From Uranotaenia lowii (lineage: Eukaryota; Arthropoda; Insecta; Diptera; Culicidae), in assembly GCF_029784155.1 (NCBI RefSeq), contig NC_073691.1, positions 132,618,714-132,682,713 on the forward strand: a DNA stretch of 64,000 bases. The letters are read 5' to 3'. The notes beneath the pieces were generated by a model. That model was not told the origin of the DNA. It did no database searches and worked only from the letters and a program-made list of their open reading frames with translations. Shown here in pieces: positions 12,050-22,990 of this stretch; position 1 is the first letter of the stretch; each line of letters opens with the position of its first letter. A program made the translations under genes and the position numbers.

Positions 12050-12215
12050 AATGGTCTTGTGCGGCATGAAGTTTTCTCTCTTGGCTCATTTTCAACACCT
12101 TTCATGCTTCCTAATCTAATATATACGTCTATAATTTTCATTACTTTCATTTGATATTTTTCCTGTTAGAATGTATAGTTCACCGAAATGCCATTAATCA
12201 TTCAATTAAATTCAA
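12050..12215. repeat. Dispersed repeat, copy 2 (first copy at 733-895)
   Basis: This is a second copy, in the same orientation, of the ~160-bp non-coding repeat near the window start. The match runs from GGTCTTGTGCGGCA to CCATTAATCATTC with scattered differences. The flanks are unrelated. Confidence 0.8.
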
Positions 12216-12647
12216 ATAAAGTTAATAAACTTGCGCCTTAAACAAAACAAATGCAAAAAAATATTGTCTATTTTGAAGCAAGGGTGACCAAGATATTCCC
12301 CAAAAAAAACATCTTTGGAGGCTAGTAGACAGCATAAAATGTATTTCGTTATGAAAATTTCGCATCATGCATCCCTTTGTGAGCTGTAAAGGTACTTTGA
12401 AAGAAAAAAAAATCTAACTTGGCATTCTTTTGTGGGCATTTAACAGTCGAAAACATAGTTGTCTGCGTCACTTCCATCTGTACCGTTGAGCCGTCAACAC
12501 GTACGTCGGAGCATCGTATCGTTGCTGTGTACCTGCAGGAACATTTTACATTATTTATTTTTTCCTTACCTGTATTTCAATCAGCACTTTTCAGTGCTAA
12601 AATTATTTTCATTTTCTTTTATTCATATTTTCTCTTTTCTTTCCAGC

Positions 12648-14078
12648 ATGGGGAAGTCATCTGCCGGCTCAAGGGCCGGAAGAAAACGGATTGCCGAACC
12701 TAATTCAGGCCCATCGCCCAAAAAAGTTGAAATTTCCAATTCATTCGATGTCCTTCATAACATCGGTGATGAGGAAATATTCATATTTAATTCTGATAAG
12801 AGTACTAAGAAACCTTCTTCTTCTTATACTCTTAAAAACGAAAAGATTCCACCAATAACGGTCACGATTCCTGATTTCAATGCCTTTCGAAAAGAAATCG
12901 TCACTTCCGTCAAGGATGTGAAGATTTCTTTTCAGATCGGTCGAAGGGGAACTGCTCGTATATTGGCTGAATCTTTTAATGATTTTCAAAAGGTTTTAAA
13001 TTATTTGAATAATAAAAAACACCAATTTTTTACGTACGACACTAGAAGTGATCGTCCATTTAAAGTTGTACTTCGTGGTCTCACTGGCGATCAGACACCG
13101 GATGAGATCACAGCTGAATTAAATTCTTTGTTAGGTTTTTCTCCAATTCAAGTAATTCAAATGAGGAAAAGAACCAACACGAATAATACCAGTAGTGTTG
13201 GTTTTGCTCCTGAACTTTATTTGATCCATTTTAAAAAGGATCATGTTAATAATTTGAAAATTCTGGAAAAGGCTCGTCTTATGTTTCATTGTCGAGTAAA
13301 ATTTGAACCTTTTCGTAAATCTACTACCAATTTTTTACAAAATATTACGCAATGTCGTCGTTGTCAAGCTTTTTGTCATGGCACTAAAAATTGTAGAATG
13401 AATGCCAGATGCATGTTTTGCGGCTCATTCGATCATGAAAAATCTAAATGCCTTTTTGGTGGTGATAAGCCAAAAACAGAATTTTTTAAGTGTGCGAATT
13501 GCGCAGGTAATCATTCCTCGAATTCTCTAGACTGTCCCGTTAGGGCAAAAATAGTTGCTTCTAGGAAAAATCCCAAAGTTTCCAGAAAAGTTTCTTCTCC
13601 TCCTTCCTCTTTTTCGTCTTCACACGTCAGGCCGGCAAACAACCTGCCTGTTCGCAGTCAGCCTCGGTCTACATTGGAATCACGGCTGGGTAATACCCGA
13701 AGTGATTTTAATGTTACCTGGGCTGATTCTGCGCCACAGACTCGTTGTTTATCGTTCTCAGAGGTGGTTGAAAATGGGTTGCCCTCTCCAGGCATAACTA
13801 ATAAAAATGGGAAAAAACCAAGTCTCAACGTTCATGCGAAGGCTTGGGAAAATCCCCGAAATTCAAATACTTGTTCTTCTCCTTCAATTTCTGATCCTAA
13901 CAATTTTGTTGATTTGGGTGAGATTACTGAGGAAAAATTAAAATTTTTGCATCAAAATTTAATGGAAATGATGCAACTTATGTTGAAAGCAAATTCAATG
14001 TTTGAAGCTTTCCAAACTTCTTTTAATTATGCTAACAAAATTATTATGACTTTACGATTCCCTCATGGATCCAAATAG
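12648..14078 (+). CDS. Retrotransposon ORF1 (Gag-like, CCHC zinc knuckles)
   Basis: A nucleic-acid-binding Gag-like protein of 476 residues, which in the Jockey clade packages element RNA. The start chosen is ATG 12648 (MGKSSAG); the frame is open further upstream but without a convincing start. A basic, Ser-rich N-terminus is followed by a central domain and three zinc knuckles at about residues 234-295: C-x2-C-x4-H-x4-C twice, then C-x2-C-x3-H-x6-C. The C-terminus is Ser/Pro-rich with a Met-rich helix-like tail (EMMQLMLKANSMFE). It overlaps ORF2 by 14 bases, suggesting coupled translation (inference). No stops or frameshifts are seen. Confidence 0.93.
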   Translation: MGKSSAGSRAGRKRIAEPNSGPSPKKVEISNSFDVLHNIGDEEIFIFNSDKSTKKPSSSYTLKNEKIPPITVTIPDFNAFRKEIVTSVKDVKISFQIGRRGTARILAESFNDFQKVLNYLNNKKHQFFTYDTRSDRPFKVVLRGLTGDQTPDEITAELNSLLGFSPIQVIQMRKRTNTNNTSSVGFAPELYLIHFKKDHVNNLKILEKARLMFHCRVKFEPFRKSTTNFLQNITQCRRCQAFCHGTKNCRMNARCMFCGSFDHEKSKCLFGGDKPKTEFFKCANCAGNHSSNSLDCPVRAKIVASRKNPKVSRKVSSPPSSFSSSHVRPANNLPVRSQPRSTLESRLGNTRSDFNVTWADSAPQTRCLSFSEVVENGLPSPGITNKNGKKPSLNVHAKAWENPRNSNTCSSPSISDPNNFVDLGEITEEKLKFLHQNLMEMMQLMLKANSMFEAFQTSFNYANKIIMTLRFPHGSK

Positions 14079-16722
14079 ATGTTTAAATATTATGAATTGG
14101 AACGCTAGATCTTTGCTGGCTAACCAAGATGAATTCTTTTTATTTTTGAAAACTCAAAACATACATATTGCTGCCATCACTGAAACTTTTTTAAAGCCAG
14201 ACAATAACTTGAAAAGCAATGCTTTTTTTAAAATTTTACGAAATGATCGACTTGATCGACAAGGTGGGGGTGTAGCTATTGTCATCAATAGTCGTCTCAA
14301 ATTTAGACTTCTTCCTTCTTTCAATACAAAAGTTTTAGAAACAATTGGAATTGAATTAGAAACTTCTATGGGGAAAATTATAATTGTTGCCGCATACTTG
14401 CCTTTTCAATGCAGCGGTGAACAGAAAAATTTTTTGAAGGGAGATTTACAAAAACTCACCAGAAATAAATCTAAATTTTTTATTATTGGTGACTTTAATG
14501 CAAAACACCGATCTTGGAATAATATTTCATCAAATTCAAATGGGAATATTTTGTTTAATGACTGCTCTGCAGGTTATTATACTGTTGAATATCCTAATGG
14601 GCATACTTGTTTTTCTTCAATTAGAAATCCCTCCACAATTGATTTGGTTCTAACGGATTTAGGCGAGCATTGTAGTCAATTAGTTACTCATGCGGACCTC
14701 GATTCAGACCACCTTCCAGTAACATTTTCTTTATCCCAAAGTCCCATTGAAAACCCTTTAAAATCAACTTTTAACTTTCAAAAGGCTAACTGGGAGCGAT
14801 ACATGAATTTTATTGAACGTAATTTAGATGTAAACGTTCCACTGAATTCAGTAGAAGATATTGATTTGGCTGTAGAAAATTTGACAACTTCAATAGTCAA
14901 TGCTAGAGCCGCTTCAATACCTAAAGTTAAACACAAATTTAATCAACCTTTAATTGATGATGATCTTCAGTTTTTGATACGACTGAAAAACATTCGTCGA
15001 CGCCAATATCAACGTACTAGGGATCCTTATTTGAAATTAATTTATTGCGACATTCAAAAAGAGATCAAACGTCGTTTAAATTTCATTCGTAATGAAAATT
15101 TTGCTAAAGCAGTAGAGGATATAAAACCCTACTCAAAGCCATTTTGGAAATTAACTAAAATTTTGAAAAAGCCCCAGAAGCCAATTCCTACTTTGAAAGA
15201 TGGGGATAAACTTCTTTTAACTAATGCAGAAAAAGCTCAAAAATTAGCCCAACAATTTGAGTCTGCTCATGATTTTAATTTAAACGTTGTTAGTCCAATT
15301 GATGCTCGAATTTCCCTAGAATTTGATGATATTCTTTCTAAGCAAAATGTGTTTGAAAGTTCTTGTGAGACAAATATTGATGAACTTAAATTGATTTTCA
15401 AAAAATTTAAAAATATGAAAGCTCCAGGGGAAGATGGGATTTTCTATATTCTTATTAAAAAGTTGCCTGAAAGCACTTTAAATTTTTTAGTTAAAATCTT
15501 CAACAAATGTTTTCATTTGGCTTATTTTCCCAATAAATGGAAAAATGCCAAAGTAACTCCAATTTTGAAACCTGGAAAAAGTGCTTCAGAGCCTTCAAGT
15601 TATCGACCAATTAGTTTGCTTCCTTCTATAAGTAAACTATTTGAGAGAGTTATTTTGAATAGAATGATGATTCACATTAATCAGAATTCTATTTTCCCTG
15701 ATGAACAATTTGGTTTTCGTCATGGACATTCTACTACACATCAACTTTTGAGTGTAACTAATATGATTAACGCTAGCAAATCTGAAGGTTATTCAACTGG
15801 TGTTGCTCTTCTTGATATTGAAAAAGCTTTTGACAGTGTTTGGCACAAAGGCTTAGTAGCTAAATTAGCTCGATTTGATTTTCCTGTATATCTCACCAAA
15901 ATTATTCAAAATTATTTGACTAGCCGAACCTTACAAGTAAGCTATCAAAATTCATGCTCTGAAAGGACACCCATTAGAGCTGGTGTCCCTCAGGGCAGTA
16001 TACTTGGGCCAATTTTATACAATATCTTTACTTCAGATCTTCCTGATGTACCAGAAGGAAAAGGTAGAAGATTATTTGCTGATGACACTTTGCTTTCAGC
16101 CAAAGGTCGAAATTTACGGGTGGTACGCAGTAGATTGCAACAAAATTTAAATTCCTTTTTGAATTACTTGAAAATGTGGAAAATTTCTCCTAACGCTTCC
16201 AAAACTCAACTTATTTTATTTCCCCATAAGCCAAGAGCAAATTTTTTAAAACCTAATGAAAATCATTCTATAACTTTTAATGGGGTTTCATTAGAATGGT
16301 CTGATCACGTGAAGTACTTGGGACTCACACTTGATCGGAATCTTACTTTTAAAAATCACATTGAAGATATTCAATCAAAATGCAATAAATATACTAAATC
16401 TCTTTATTCTCTCATCAACAGGAAATCCAGGTTGTGTCTGCGAAATAAGATGCTTATCTACAAACAAGTATTTCGACCAGCGATAATGTATGCAGTTCCG
16501 ATTTGGTCTAGCTGCTGCGCGACGAGGAAGAAGGCCATCCAGAGGATTCAGAACAAGGTTCTGAAAATGATTTTGCGGCTTCCACCTTGGCACAGCACCG
16601 AAGATCTTCATCGGATTGCGGGCATTGAATCGATCGGAGAGATGGCCAACAAAATTATCTCCAACTTCAGAGGCAAATCGATGCAGTCTTCCATCGCAGA
16701 GATTCGTTCTCTCTATAATTAG
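14065..16722 (+). CDS. Retrotransposon ORF2: AP-type endonuclease and reverse transcriptase
   Basis: An 885-residue polyprotein that nicks target DNA and copies element RNA at the nick (target-primed reverse transcription). The apurinic-type endonuclease occupies residues 1 to about 235: NWNARSL near the start, AAITETFL, GDFNAKHRSWN (about 142) and SDHLPV (about 213). The RT spans about 445-760: KAPGEDGI, YRPISLLPS, LLDIEKAFDSVW, AGVPQGSILGPILY (about 638) and LFADDTLL with both catalytic Asp (about 670). A thumb and C-terminal region follow. All diagnostic residues are present and the length is normal, so it could be functional. It starts at ATG 14065 inside the end of ORF1. Confidence 0.95.
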   Translation: MDPNRCLNIMNWNARSLLANQDEFFLFLKTQNIHIAAITETFLKPDNNLKSNAFFKILRNDRLDRQGGGVAIVINSRLKFRLLPSFNTKVLETIGIELETSMGKIIIVAAYLPFQCSGEQKNFLKGDLQKLTRNKSKFFIIGDFNAKHRSWNNISSNSNGNILFNDCSAGYYTVEYPNGHTCFSSIRNPSTIDLVLTDLGEHCSQLVTHADLDSDHLPVTFSLSQSPIENPLKSTFNFQKANWERYMNFIERNLDVNVPLNSVEDIDLAVENLTTSIVNARAASIPKVKHKFNQPLIDDDLQFLIRLKNIRRRQYQRTRDPYLKLIYCDIQKEIKRRLNFIRNENFAKAVEDIKPYSKPFWKLTKILKKPQKPIPTLKDGDKLLLTNAEKAQKLAQQFESAHDFNLNVVSPIDARISLEFDDILSKQNVFESSCETNIDELKLIFKKFKNMKAPGEDGIFYILIKKLPESTLNFLVKIFNKCFHLAYFPNKWKNAKVTPILKPGKSASEPSSYRPISLLPSISKLFERVILNRMMIHINQNSIFPDEQFGFRHGHSTTHQLLSVTNMINASKSEGYSTGVALLDIEKAFDSVWHKGLVAKLARFDFPVYLTKIIQNYLTSRTLQVSYQNSCSERTPIRAGVPQGSILGPILYNIFTSDLPDVPEGKGRRLFADDTLLSAKGRNLRVVRSRLQQNLNSFLNYLKMWKISPNASKTQLILFPHKPRANFLKPNENHSITFNGVSLEWSDHVKYLGLTLDRNLTFKNHIEDIQSKCNKYTKSLYSLINRKSRLCLRNKMLIYKQVFRPAIMYAVPIWSSCCATRKKAIQRIQNKVLKMILRLPPWHSTEDLHRIAGIESIGEMANKIISNFRGKSMQSSIAEIRSLYN

Positions 16723-16989
16723 TTTAATTTTAGGTTAGTGTTTAGTTTTAAGTTTAAAATATTTTTGCCATTACAGGATGTTCTCCTACATTAAATACTT
16801 GATTGCGCTAAGCAAATTTAGTTCTTATAAATAAATTCTTTTACCTAGTTAACTATATGGCTATGAACAGTTCATTATTGAACTGAACACCTAATTTAAT
16901 GTAATAATGTAATATAAATGTAATGATGATTTGATACAAATAAAGACATATTTAAAAAAAAAAAAAAAAAAAAAAAATAGTTGTCTGCG

Positions 16990-18087
16990 GGCCAAATGGT
17001 TTTTTACCTTGAAAGTCCCCCAAATTTTTGCAAACATTTTTTTTCGATATACCTAAACAACGCACAATTTTCAGAAAAAAAACATTTTCTGTTGTCTGCT
17101 AGCATAAAAATTAGGCTATTCTGGTGGAAATCTTGGCAAGTCACGTATAAATCAATTTTCAGTGATTATTTGGTTTGTGAATTCACATTTTTCAAATAAC
17201 CCTGTGTCTATGCCTATGTCTGGTGGGGCATCAAATTTGTTCAATAATCCAACACGTGGAAATGCAAAGGAGAAAAGTTTTCTCATAACATTGAGCATAT
17301 GAGCTGAGCGGTATTAGTAGTTAGGATGCAAAATTTAATATCCCTCATGCCGCAATCACTCGTTGCATGATTACTTTTTTGGGAAAGTTTGCTTCGTTGA
17401 CTGTCTAGATTATTTGCTGCAAGCAAATTGATATCTACTTAAAAATGAATTTTTGTCTGTCTGTCTGTCTGTTTCCTATAGACTTGTAAAGTAGGTACTT
17501 GACCGATCATCGGGAAATTTGGCACCTGAGCGTATTCTGGGCCGGAGAAGGGGGTCTTCATGCAACATTAACATCGAATGTGACACTACACCCATAGAAG
17601 AGGTTGCAAAAATCCAATGCCAATTTACCAAATCTCTGTGCCTAAAATGCGCTAGAAAGTGTACTATGTCAAAGATTACGTGTTTGAAAAACCACTTCTG
17701 GCATAAGACCAAGCCCACCGGGCGTTGCCATTTCGATCGGTATTTTAGATGGTTTGATGGGTTGCGTTTTTATCCACTTACTGATTTTCGCACCCATTGT
17801 TGCCATCCAGATTGGTATTTGTATTTGTTTATTTTCTGATAGCGACGACCGGCTGCGTTGCTACCGGGTTGCTACATAAACGCATCCTGTAACAACCTAC
17901 TGCTCGAATGCTATTTCTCGAATCAAGTTAGCGACTGCTGGTGCGATGATCGGTTGATAGATATGTTGCTGAATGTGCTCGATTCGTGGTTTAGCAACCA
18001 TTGGGTGGGCTTGGTCTAAGGACTCGAGCTCCCAACCAAAATGATTCATGACCACTTCATTCAAACGAACCAGGAAAAAACAATATA
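16990..18087. other. Intergenic or intronic stretch with a GTCT microsatellite
   Basis: No gene is supported. A TGTC/GTCT tract (17455-17472), followed by CCTATAGACTTGTAAA and GACCGATCATCGGGAAA, resembles known insect mini-me/Helitron-type repeats. A 67-codon minus-strand frame (17897-18100) has balanced composition but no recognisable domain. Confidence 0.45.
17455..17472. repeat. GTCT microsatellite in a possible Helitron/mini-me-like repeat
   Basis: Four to five TGTC units sit between an AT-rich stretch and CCTATAGACTTG. In flies, mini-me and related Helitron-derived repeats carry a GTCY proto-microsatellite at such a place. Assignment is by resemblance only. Confidence 0.45.
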
Positions 18088-18725
18088 TCAGCAGCAACAT
18101 GTGAAAAGGGTATAAAAGACAAAGTAAACAAAACCGGTTTTCAGTGGATTCAAATAGCCTAATATAAGCTCTACTTAATACAAAAACCGTTTTTAGTTTT
18201 TCAGTTTTCGTAAGATTTATAATGCAATTTGAGTAAAGGATCTAAAAAATTTATAGCCATAAAATGACATTATCCTCACACAGATTGTTTTATACACCCT
18301 TTACTCCACAACAAAGCAAACGGTCTAGATGCAAAACATTAAAACGGGGAAGAATGCGGAAAGCTATTCACTCACTCCTATAGCGAGAACCATAAGCCTT
18401 TGTCAAAAAATAGGGGAAATTTCATCTCCATCTCACTCACACATATGAGACATACAGTATAAAGCGAAGGGTGTATAAAACATTTTGACGAATTTCATAC
18501 TCCAGCTAGGGTCTATAAACAATTGCGGGCTATTTTTCCATGATAACACCGTCGTATCGATAAAAACATATTTAAAATGATCCTATGCTCCGTTTTGACC
18601 ATAAAGACTTGGGAGATTCCTCGTGAATTTTAATTAGCGATTTAAAAAAGATTGCAAAATTTTCAAACGCGTTTTTCTCGAAACGTCATAAATGAACATA
18701 GACCCTTTTCACGTGTTGCTGCTGA
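18088..18725. mobile_element. TA-flanked MITE
   Basis: Inverted ends TCAGCAGCAACA(T/C)GTGAAAAGGGT, about 24 bp with one mismatch, enclose 638 bp. TA flanks both sides (18086-18087 and 18726-18727), as for Tc1/mariner-type MITEs. There is no open frame of note inside. Confidence 0.85.
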
Positions 18726-18784
18726 TATGAGACTTTCATCCTATTGGATAATTCATACCAACAACAAGAAAAAAACCACAGTGC

Positions 18785-18865
18785 CGTAGGGAAGTGAGAA
18801 TCGAACTCACAACACCATTTTTATATCATCTTGCCAATCTGATATCTTAATCAGTGTACTACTTG
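18785..18865 (-). repeat. tRNA-like (SINE-type) segment
   Basis: The minus strand contains GTGAG-TTCGATT-CTCAC, a perfect five-pair T-arm with a B-box core, preceded by a tRNA-like stretch with an A-box-like TAGTACACTG. The anticodon and acceptor arms do not pair well. It is read as a tRNA-derived SINE piece. Confidence 0.5.
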
Positions 18866-20575
18866 AGCTTGATGCAGGACGAGGGATATTTGTCCTAGGC
18901 TTTCTACAACCGATCAATCACTAATAAAGGCACAAGGGTGGCCGTGGACTTCCTGGCGTTTGGCTTCCTTTCAAGGTAAATAGTCATTTGTCTTCTGAAG
19001 GAAACGGGAAAGCGAATGGATTCCCGTTTAACGCATTAGTCGCCACTCTCATTTTGGTTGTTTTACTTGCCGTGCCCAAAGAAATTTTCAGAGCGACAAT
19101 ACAAATAGGGAGAACTCCTAGATTTTCAACGTATGGCTAAACTGAGCGGCTATCTTGAGTAAGAGAGCGTCAAACGTTTTTGATGTGACGGAGCCTCCCA
19201 GGAAATACACCCGTCACACGAACACTTTAAAAACAAAAAACGAAACGCAGCTATCCCTGTAGATGTCAGTTTCAATGGCGTTACTTCACGTAAAATAACT
19301 GAATCCATGAACATGTTCGCCGATTTTTTTCAAAGTGTCTTCAGCTCCTCCGACATTGCATTGTAGCAAACAACAACTATCTAGCCTCCATACAATCCCA
19401 TGACGTGAATTTACCTTTGCCTTGCCTCACGGAGCAGAAAGTATAAGAGCAATTGTCCGCAGCCGATCCATCTAAAGGTTCCGGTCCAGACAACATACCT
19501 CCGACGGTTTTGAAACATTGCGCTGCATCACAAGCTGCCCCCATTTGCAGTCTTTTCAATCGTTCCCTGAGTGAAAGGGTATTTCCAAGCGTCTGGCGAA
19601 TTGCGGCCATCACTCCTATCTACAAATCGGGAAATACACACTGCGTCTAAAACTACCGGCCAGTTTCGCTTCTGTGTTCGATCTTCAAATTTTTTTAAGT
19701 TCTCGTACATGGACGACTGTACGCGGCTGCCAAACCATTTATCTCCGATTCTCAGCACCGTTTCGTCAAAAAAAGGTCAACGTCACCAATTTAATGTGTT
19801 ACGTGAGCTCGTTAAGTAACAATCTGGAGAAAGGTTGTCAAGTTGATTCTATTTACATCGATCTCACGAAGGCGTTCGACCGTGTTCCGCACAAGATACT
19901 AATAGCAAAGATGGATCAACTTGGCTTTCCAACCTGGTTGCTCTAGTGGATTTCGTCGTACCTATCACATCGCCACGCTTACACGAAGCTAAAAAATACA
20001 TGCTCGAAGACATTTGCCATCCCGTCAGGAGTTCCTCAGGGAAGTCACCTGGGACCGCTGCTTTTCATCATTTTCGTGAATGACTTGTGTGTCACGCTTC
20101 AATCCAATACGCTCCTGTACGCCGACGATCTGAAGCTTTTCAGAAAGGTCGTCAGTTAAGTTGATTGCCTTGCCTTGCAAGCCGATATAGCTATACTTGA
20201 TAACTGGTGTCATCTTAACGGAATGCTGGCTAACGCTAAAAAATGAGAGGTTGTCAATTTTTCCCGTGCACGTCGTGTTATCCATTTTGAAGACCAACTT
20301 TGCGGAGAAAGCCTGAAGAATGTGTCGTCTATTCTGGACTTAGGTGTGAAAATTGATAACAGGCTTACATTTGCCGAGCACATCACGCTTACCGCAGCTA
20401 AAGGATTTGCAATTCTCGGATCTCTGCGACGAAACACATGTGATTTTGATGACATTTACGCTTTGAAAGCCGTCTATTGCTCTTCGGTACGTAGCATCTT
20501 GGAATATGCTGCACAGGTGTGGGCTCCCTATCAGAGCGCACAATGCTACCGCCTCGAACGTGTTCAGCGTAGGTA

Positions 20576-21417
20576 GCCTTCCGAAAAGTACTGCTTTGCT
20601 ATGACTGCCTTTTTATTGTCAAACAAACTGTCTCGGTTTTCCTTACCACTCGGTTGCTGCTGTACCGTCGGTAACGAATCGAAACGCTTCGGCTACATCA
20701 CACAAGTGCGGGAACGCAGGCTATATCTGAATTATCGGCTCAAAGCTTGCGCTGCCGAAAATGTTTTGCTCTAAGCTGTAGCGAACCTAACCGACAGTTC
20801 GGTTTTCATCCCTTCAGGCCTCCTGTTTCTAAAATAATTTCATCTAACTGTCGGCTGCAGCGCGTGACAGTTTTGGGCAGGACTGTCACGGTTGACTGTC
20901 GTGCCCATACCGTATCCATGTCCGGCCGTATGCGCTGCTGCTCGGTTCGAATAGATCGAACGAGCTATCGAGCAGGAGCATACGACCGAGGCGAAATGAT
21001 TACCTTCTATCCCATGGGGTCCTATGAGGAGGGTGATCGGGGTGATCACCCCTCCTCCCCCCCTTAAGCGAGAAAGAAATTCTACCTACGCGCGTTCGAA
21101 ATTACCTCGGCCCGAGCGTGGATTATAATCAAAAGCGAATCTCGGCTACAGTCGGACGGAGTAGGTAGTACTGTCATGCGAAATTCAACGCATTGAAAAC
21201 TGTCACGAAAATTTTCCCAAAACTGTCACGAAGCTTAAAAAACTTTCATACCCACGAACAAAACTTTCGCATGAGGTAAAACGAGGTCTCGCTGTACATC
21301 GCACGACCGCTCATTTTAGAACTGTCGGGGAAGAAATATTCGGAGAGCTTTCATCGAGGTGCACGTGCGACGTTTGCCAGAATACTGTCGTTCGCCAGTA
21401 CTTTTCGGAAGCCTGAG
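20576..21417. mobile_element. hAT-like non-autonomous element inside the RT pseudogene
   Basis: Inverted ends CTTCCGAAAAGTACTG and CAGTACTTTTCGGAAG lie just inside an 8-bp direct repeat CGTAGGTA (20568-20575 and 21418-21425). Removing it with one repeat restores the retrotransposon reading frame exactly. The left end seems to lack a few terminal bases compared with the right. Inside are repeated ACTGTCACG-like motifs but no transposase. Confidence 0.88.
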
Positions 21418-21790
21418 CGTAGGTACGCTCTTCGTCGCCTTCCTTGGAATGAACACTTCGGCTTCCACCATATGAGCAAAGATGTGCCTTAATAAACCTA
21501 GCCACACTCGAAAAACGCCGAACCGAACTGCAGCAAACCTTCATATGTGATGTGTTAACTTACCGCTTTGACTCAGCATACATTCTCCAACGGGTCAATA
21601 TGTATGCATCCACTAGGACACTTCGACAACGCCAGTTTCTCTGGATACCTTAGCACCGTACTACTTCTGGAAGAAATCATCCGATAGATAAATGTTGTGA
21701 ACGTTTCAATTTAGTGTACCATCTGTTCGATTTTAACATGAGTAAGCGTAGTTTTAAATTAGTTTTAAGCAGATTCCCTTAGCTTTTAAG

Positions 21791-22221
21791 CAGTGTTCGG
21801 CATTAAAGCGCTAATCGCTAATTTGTCTGCTCCGTTTTTGTTTGATAATTATCTTTTTCATTTATTTTTTCAACAAACTTTTGTACCAGCAGATAAACAA
21901 ACGTCACCACAAGTAATTAGTCAAGGAATAATGCTGATACATGCTTTTTTCTAGTGTCTGGCGTTAAATCGCTAATCGCTAAATAAGTCCGCTACTTTTT
22001 TGTCGACAAATTTGTTTTCTTACGGGCTTTCAGTTGAAAAAAGGGATAAACAAACACTACTAGGTGCAATTATTCAAGCAGGAATGTTGATAAATGTTAT
22101 TTTCTATAAAGTGATTGAGTTTTTTGAGCCGTAAGTTCTCCAGAAATAAAGTTAAAAAATAAATATTAAAACAAAAATGTAGCGGACTAACTAGCGAATA
22201 GCGTTTTAATGCCGACCTCTG
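21791..22221. mobile_element. hAT MITE with internal tandem duplication
   Basis: Termini CAGTGTTCGGCATTAAAGC and the complement of CAGAGGTCGGCATTAAAAC are flanked by the 8-bp repeat CTTTTAAG (21783-21790 and 22222-22229). The first ~160 bp is repeated, diverged, from about 21952, so the element carries an extra internal end. A related end occurs at 42206. Confidence 0.92.
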
Positions 22222-22498
22222 CTTTTAAGATATTAGTCTGCATGGTAATTTTCCTCCAACCAAAGACAAATCAATAAATAAATAAAACACGGAATATGGG
22301 TCCCGTGGCGATGAACGTGTCAACACGTCACCATCGATTGAACTTTTTCAGAGACGATCACAAACACATCGTTCTTGATTATCATTGAGAGCGCTATCGT
22401 TTGATCGCCACCCTCCGATAGAATTTGCCGATCAAAACACCCGTGAGAAAGATTTTGTCCGGTATTTATTTCCACCCTCCTTTGTCTTGTGATGGGAT

Positions 22499-22982
22499 CT
22501 GGGTTGCCAGGTGCCCAGATTTGTCTGTAAAACCAAGACTTTTGACCCTCCGTCCAGATATTGGTCAGACACAGATTTTGCCCAGATTTTTGCTGAGAGT
22601 GCCCAGATTTTACAGACTTTCAAAATTGAGTGATGAAATCAATATTCACCTATCGGATTTGATCCGTAAATGCCAGATTAGACTGAAATCTCGCTTGTGT
22701 TAATTGGTAATTACCAACCATTCGTTAAACATATTTTAAAAAAAATAAGATCGACGTGGAACGTGGTAGGAAACAGTGTTTGTTATGTACTACAACTCGA
22801 AAATAACCCGAAAATCACAGAAATGCAATATCCACCTCCACCCGCCCCCCCCCCCCCCCCCTCGCATGCATCGTCAAATTTCATATTTAGTATCAAATTT
22901 GCGATCTTCCTTATGTCCAGACACGCACAGACTTTTATTCTAAATTACCCAGATTTTTCATCCTCAACACCTGGCATCCCTG
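22499..22982. mobile_element. hAT MITE
   Basis: Ends CTGGGTTGCCAGGTG and the complement of CAGGGATGCCAGGTG enclose 484 bp; the 8-bp repeat GATGGGAT flanks it at 22491-22498 and 22983-22990. Internal repeats of GCCCAGATTT and a C18-type homopolymer (about 22844-22861) are present. It is non-coding. Confidence 0.92.
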
Positions 22983-22990
22983 GATGGGAT

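Larger units (their letters stand above)
12468..16976 (+). mobile_element. Full-length Jockey-clade non-LTR retrotransposon
   Basis: The 4.5-kb element has a 5'UTR starting TCACTTCC, ORF1 (12648-14078), ORF2 (14065-16722), a short 3'UTR and an A tail at 16954-16976. It is flanked by a 13-bp direct repeat ATAGTTGTCTGCG at 12455-12467 and 16977-16989. Intact target duplication, tail and both reading frames indicate a full-length, recent insertion. The RT motif GVPQGSILGPILYNIFTSDL is the Jockey-clade form. In this clade the promoter is internal, at the 5' end (family knowledge); the TCACTT start fits an initiator. Confidence 0.95.
19200..22290 (+). pseudogene. CR1-like non-LTR retrotransposon RT pseudogene, split by two hAT MITEs
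   Basis: The RT can be followed on the plus strand: MFADFFQSVFSSSD (about 19310), GSGPDNIPPTVLKH (about 19480), SIYIDLTKAFDRVPHK (about 19855), SGVPQGSHLGPLLF (about 20030), LLYADDLKLF (about 20115), then LEYAAQVWAPYQ and RLERVQRR up to 20575. It resumes in register at 21426 (YALRRLPW) and continues with frameshifts to about 21780. A 3'UTR and an AATAAATAAATAAA tail follow the second MITE (about 22270-22290). Stops at 19650 and 19945 and several frameshifts make it dead. No endonuclease part is present, so it is 5'-truncated. Confidence 0.85.

Noticed and set aside
12459..12647. Longer ORF1 for the Jockey element
   Set aside because: The extension crosses the target duplication upstream of the element and lacks a proper start; ATG 12648 fits better.
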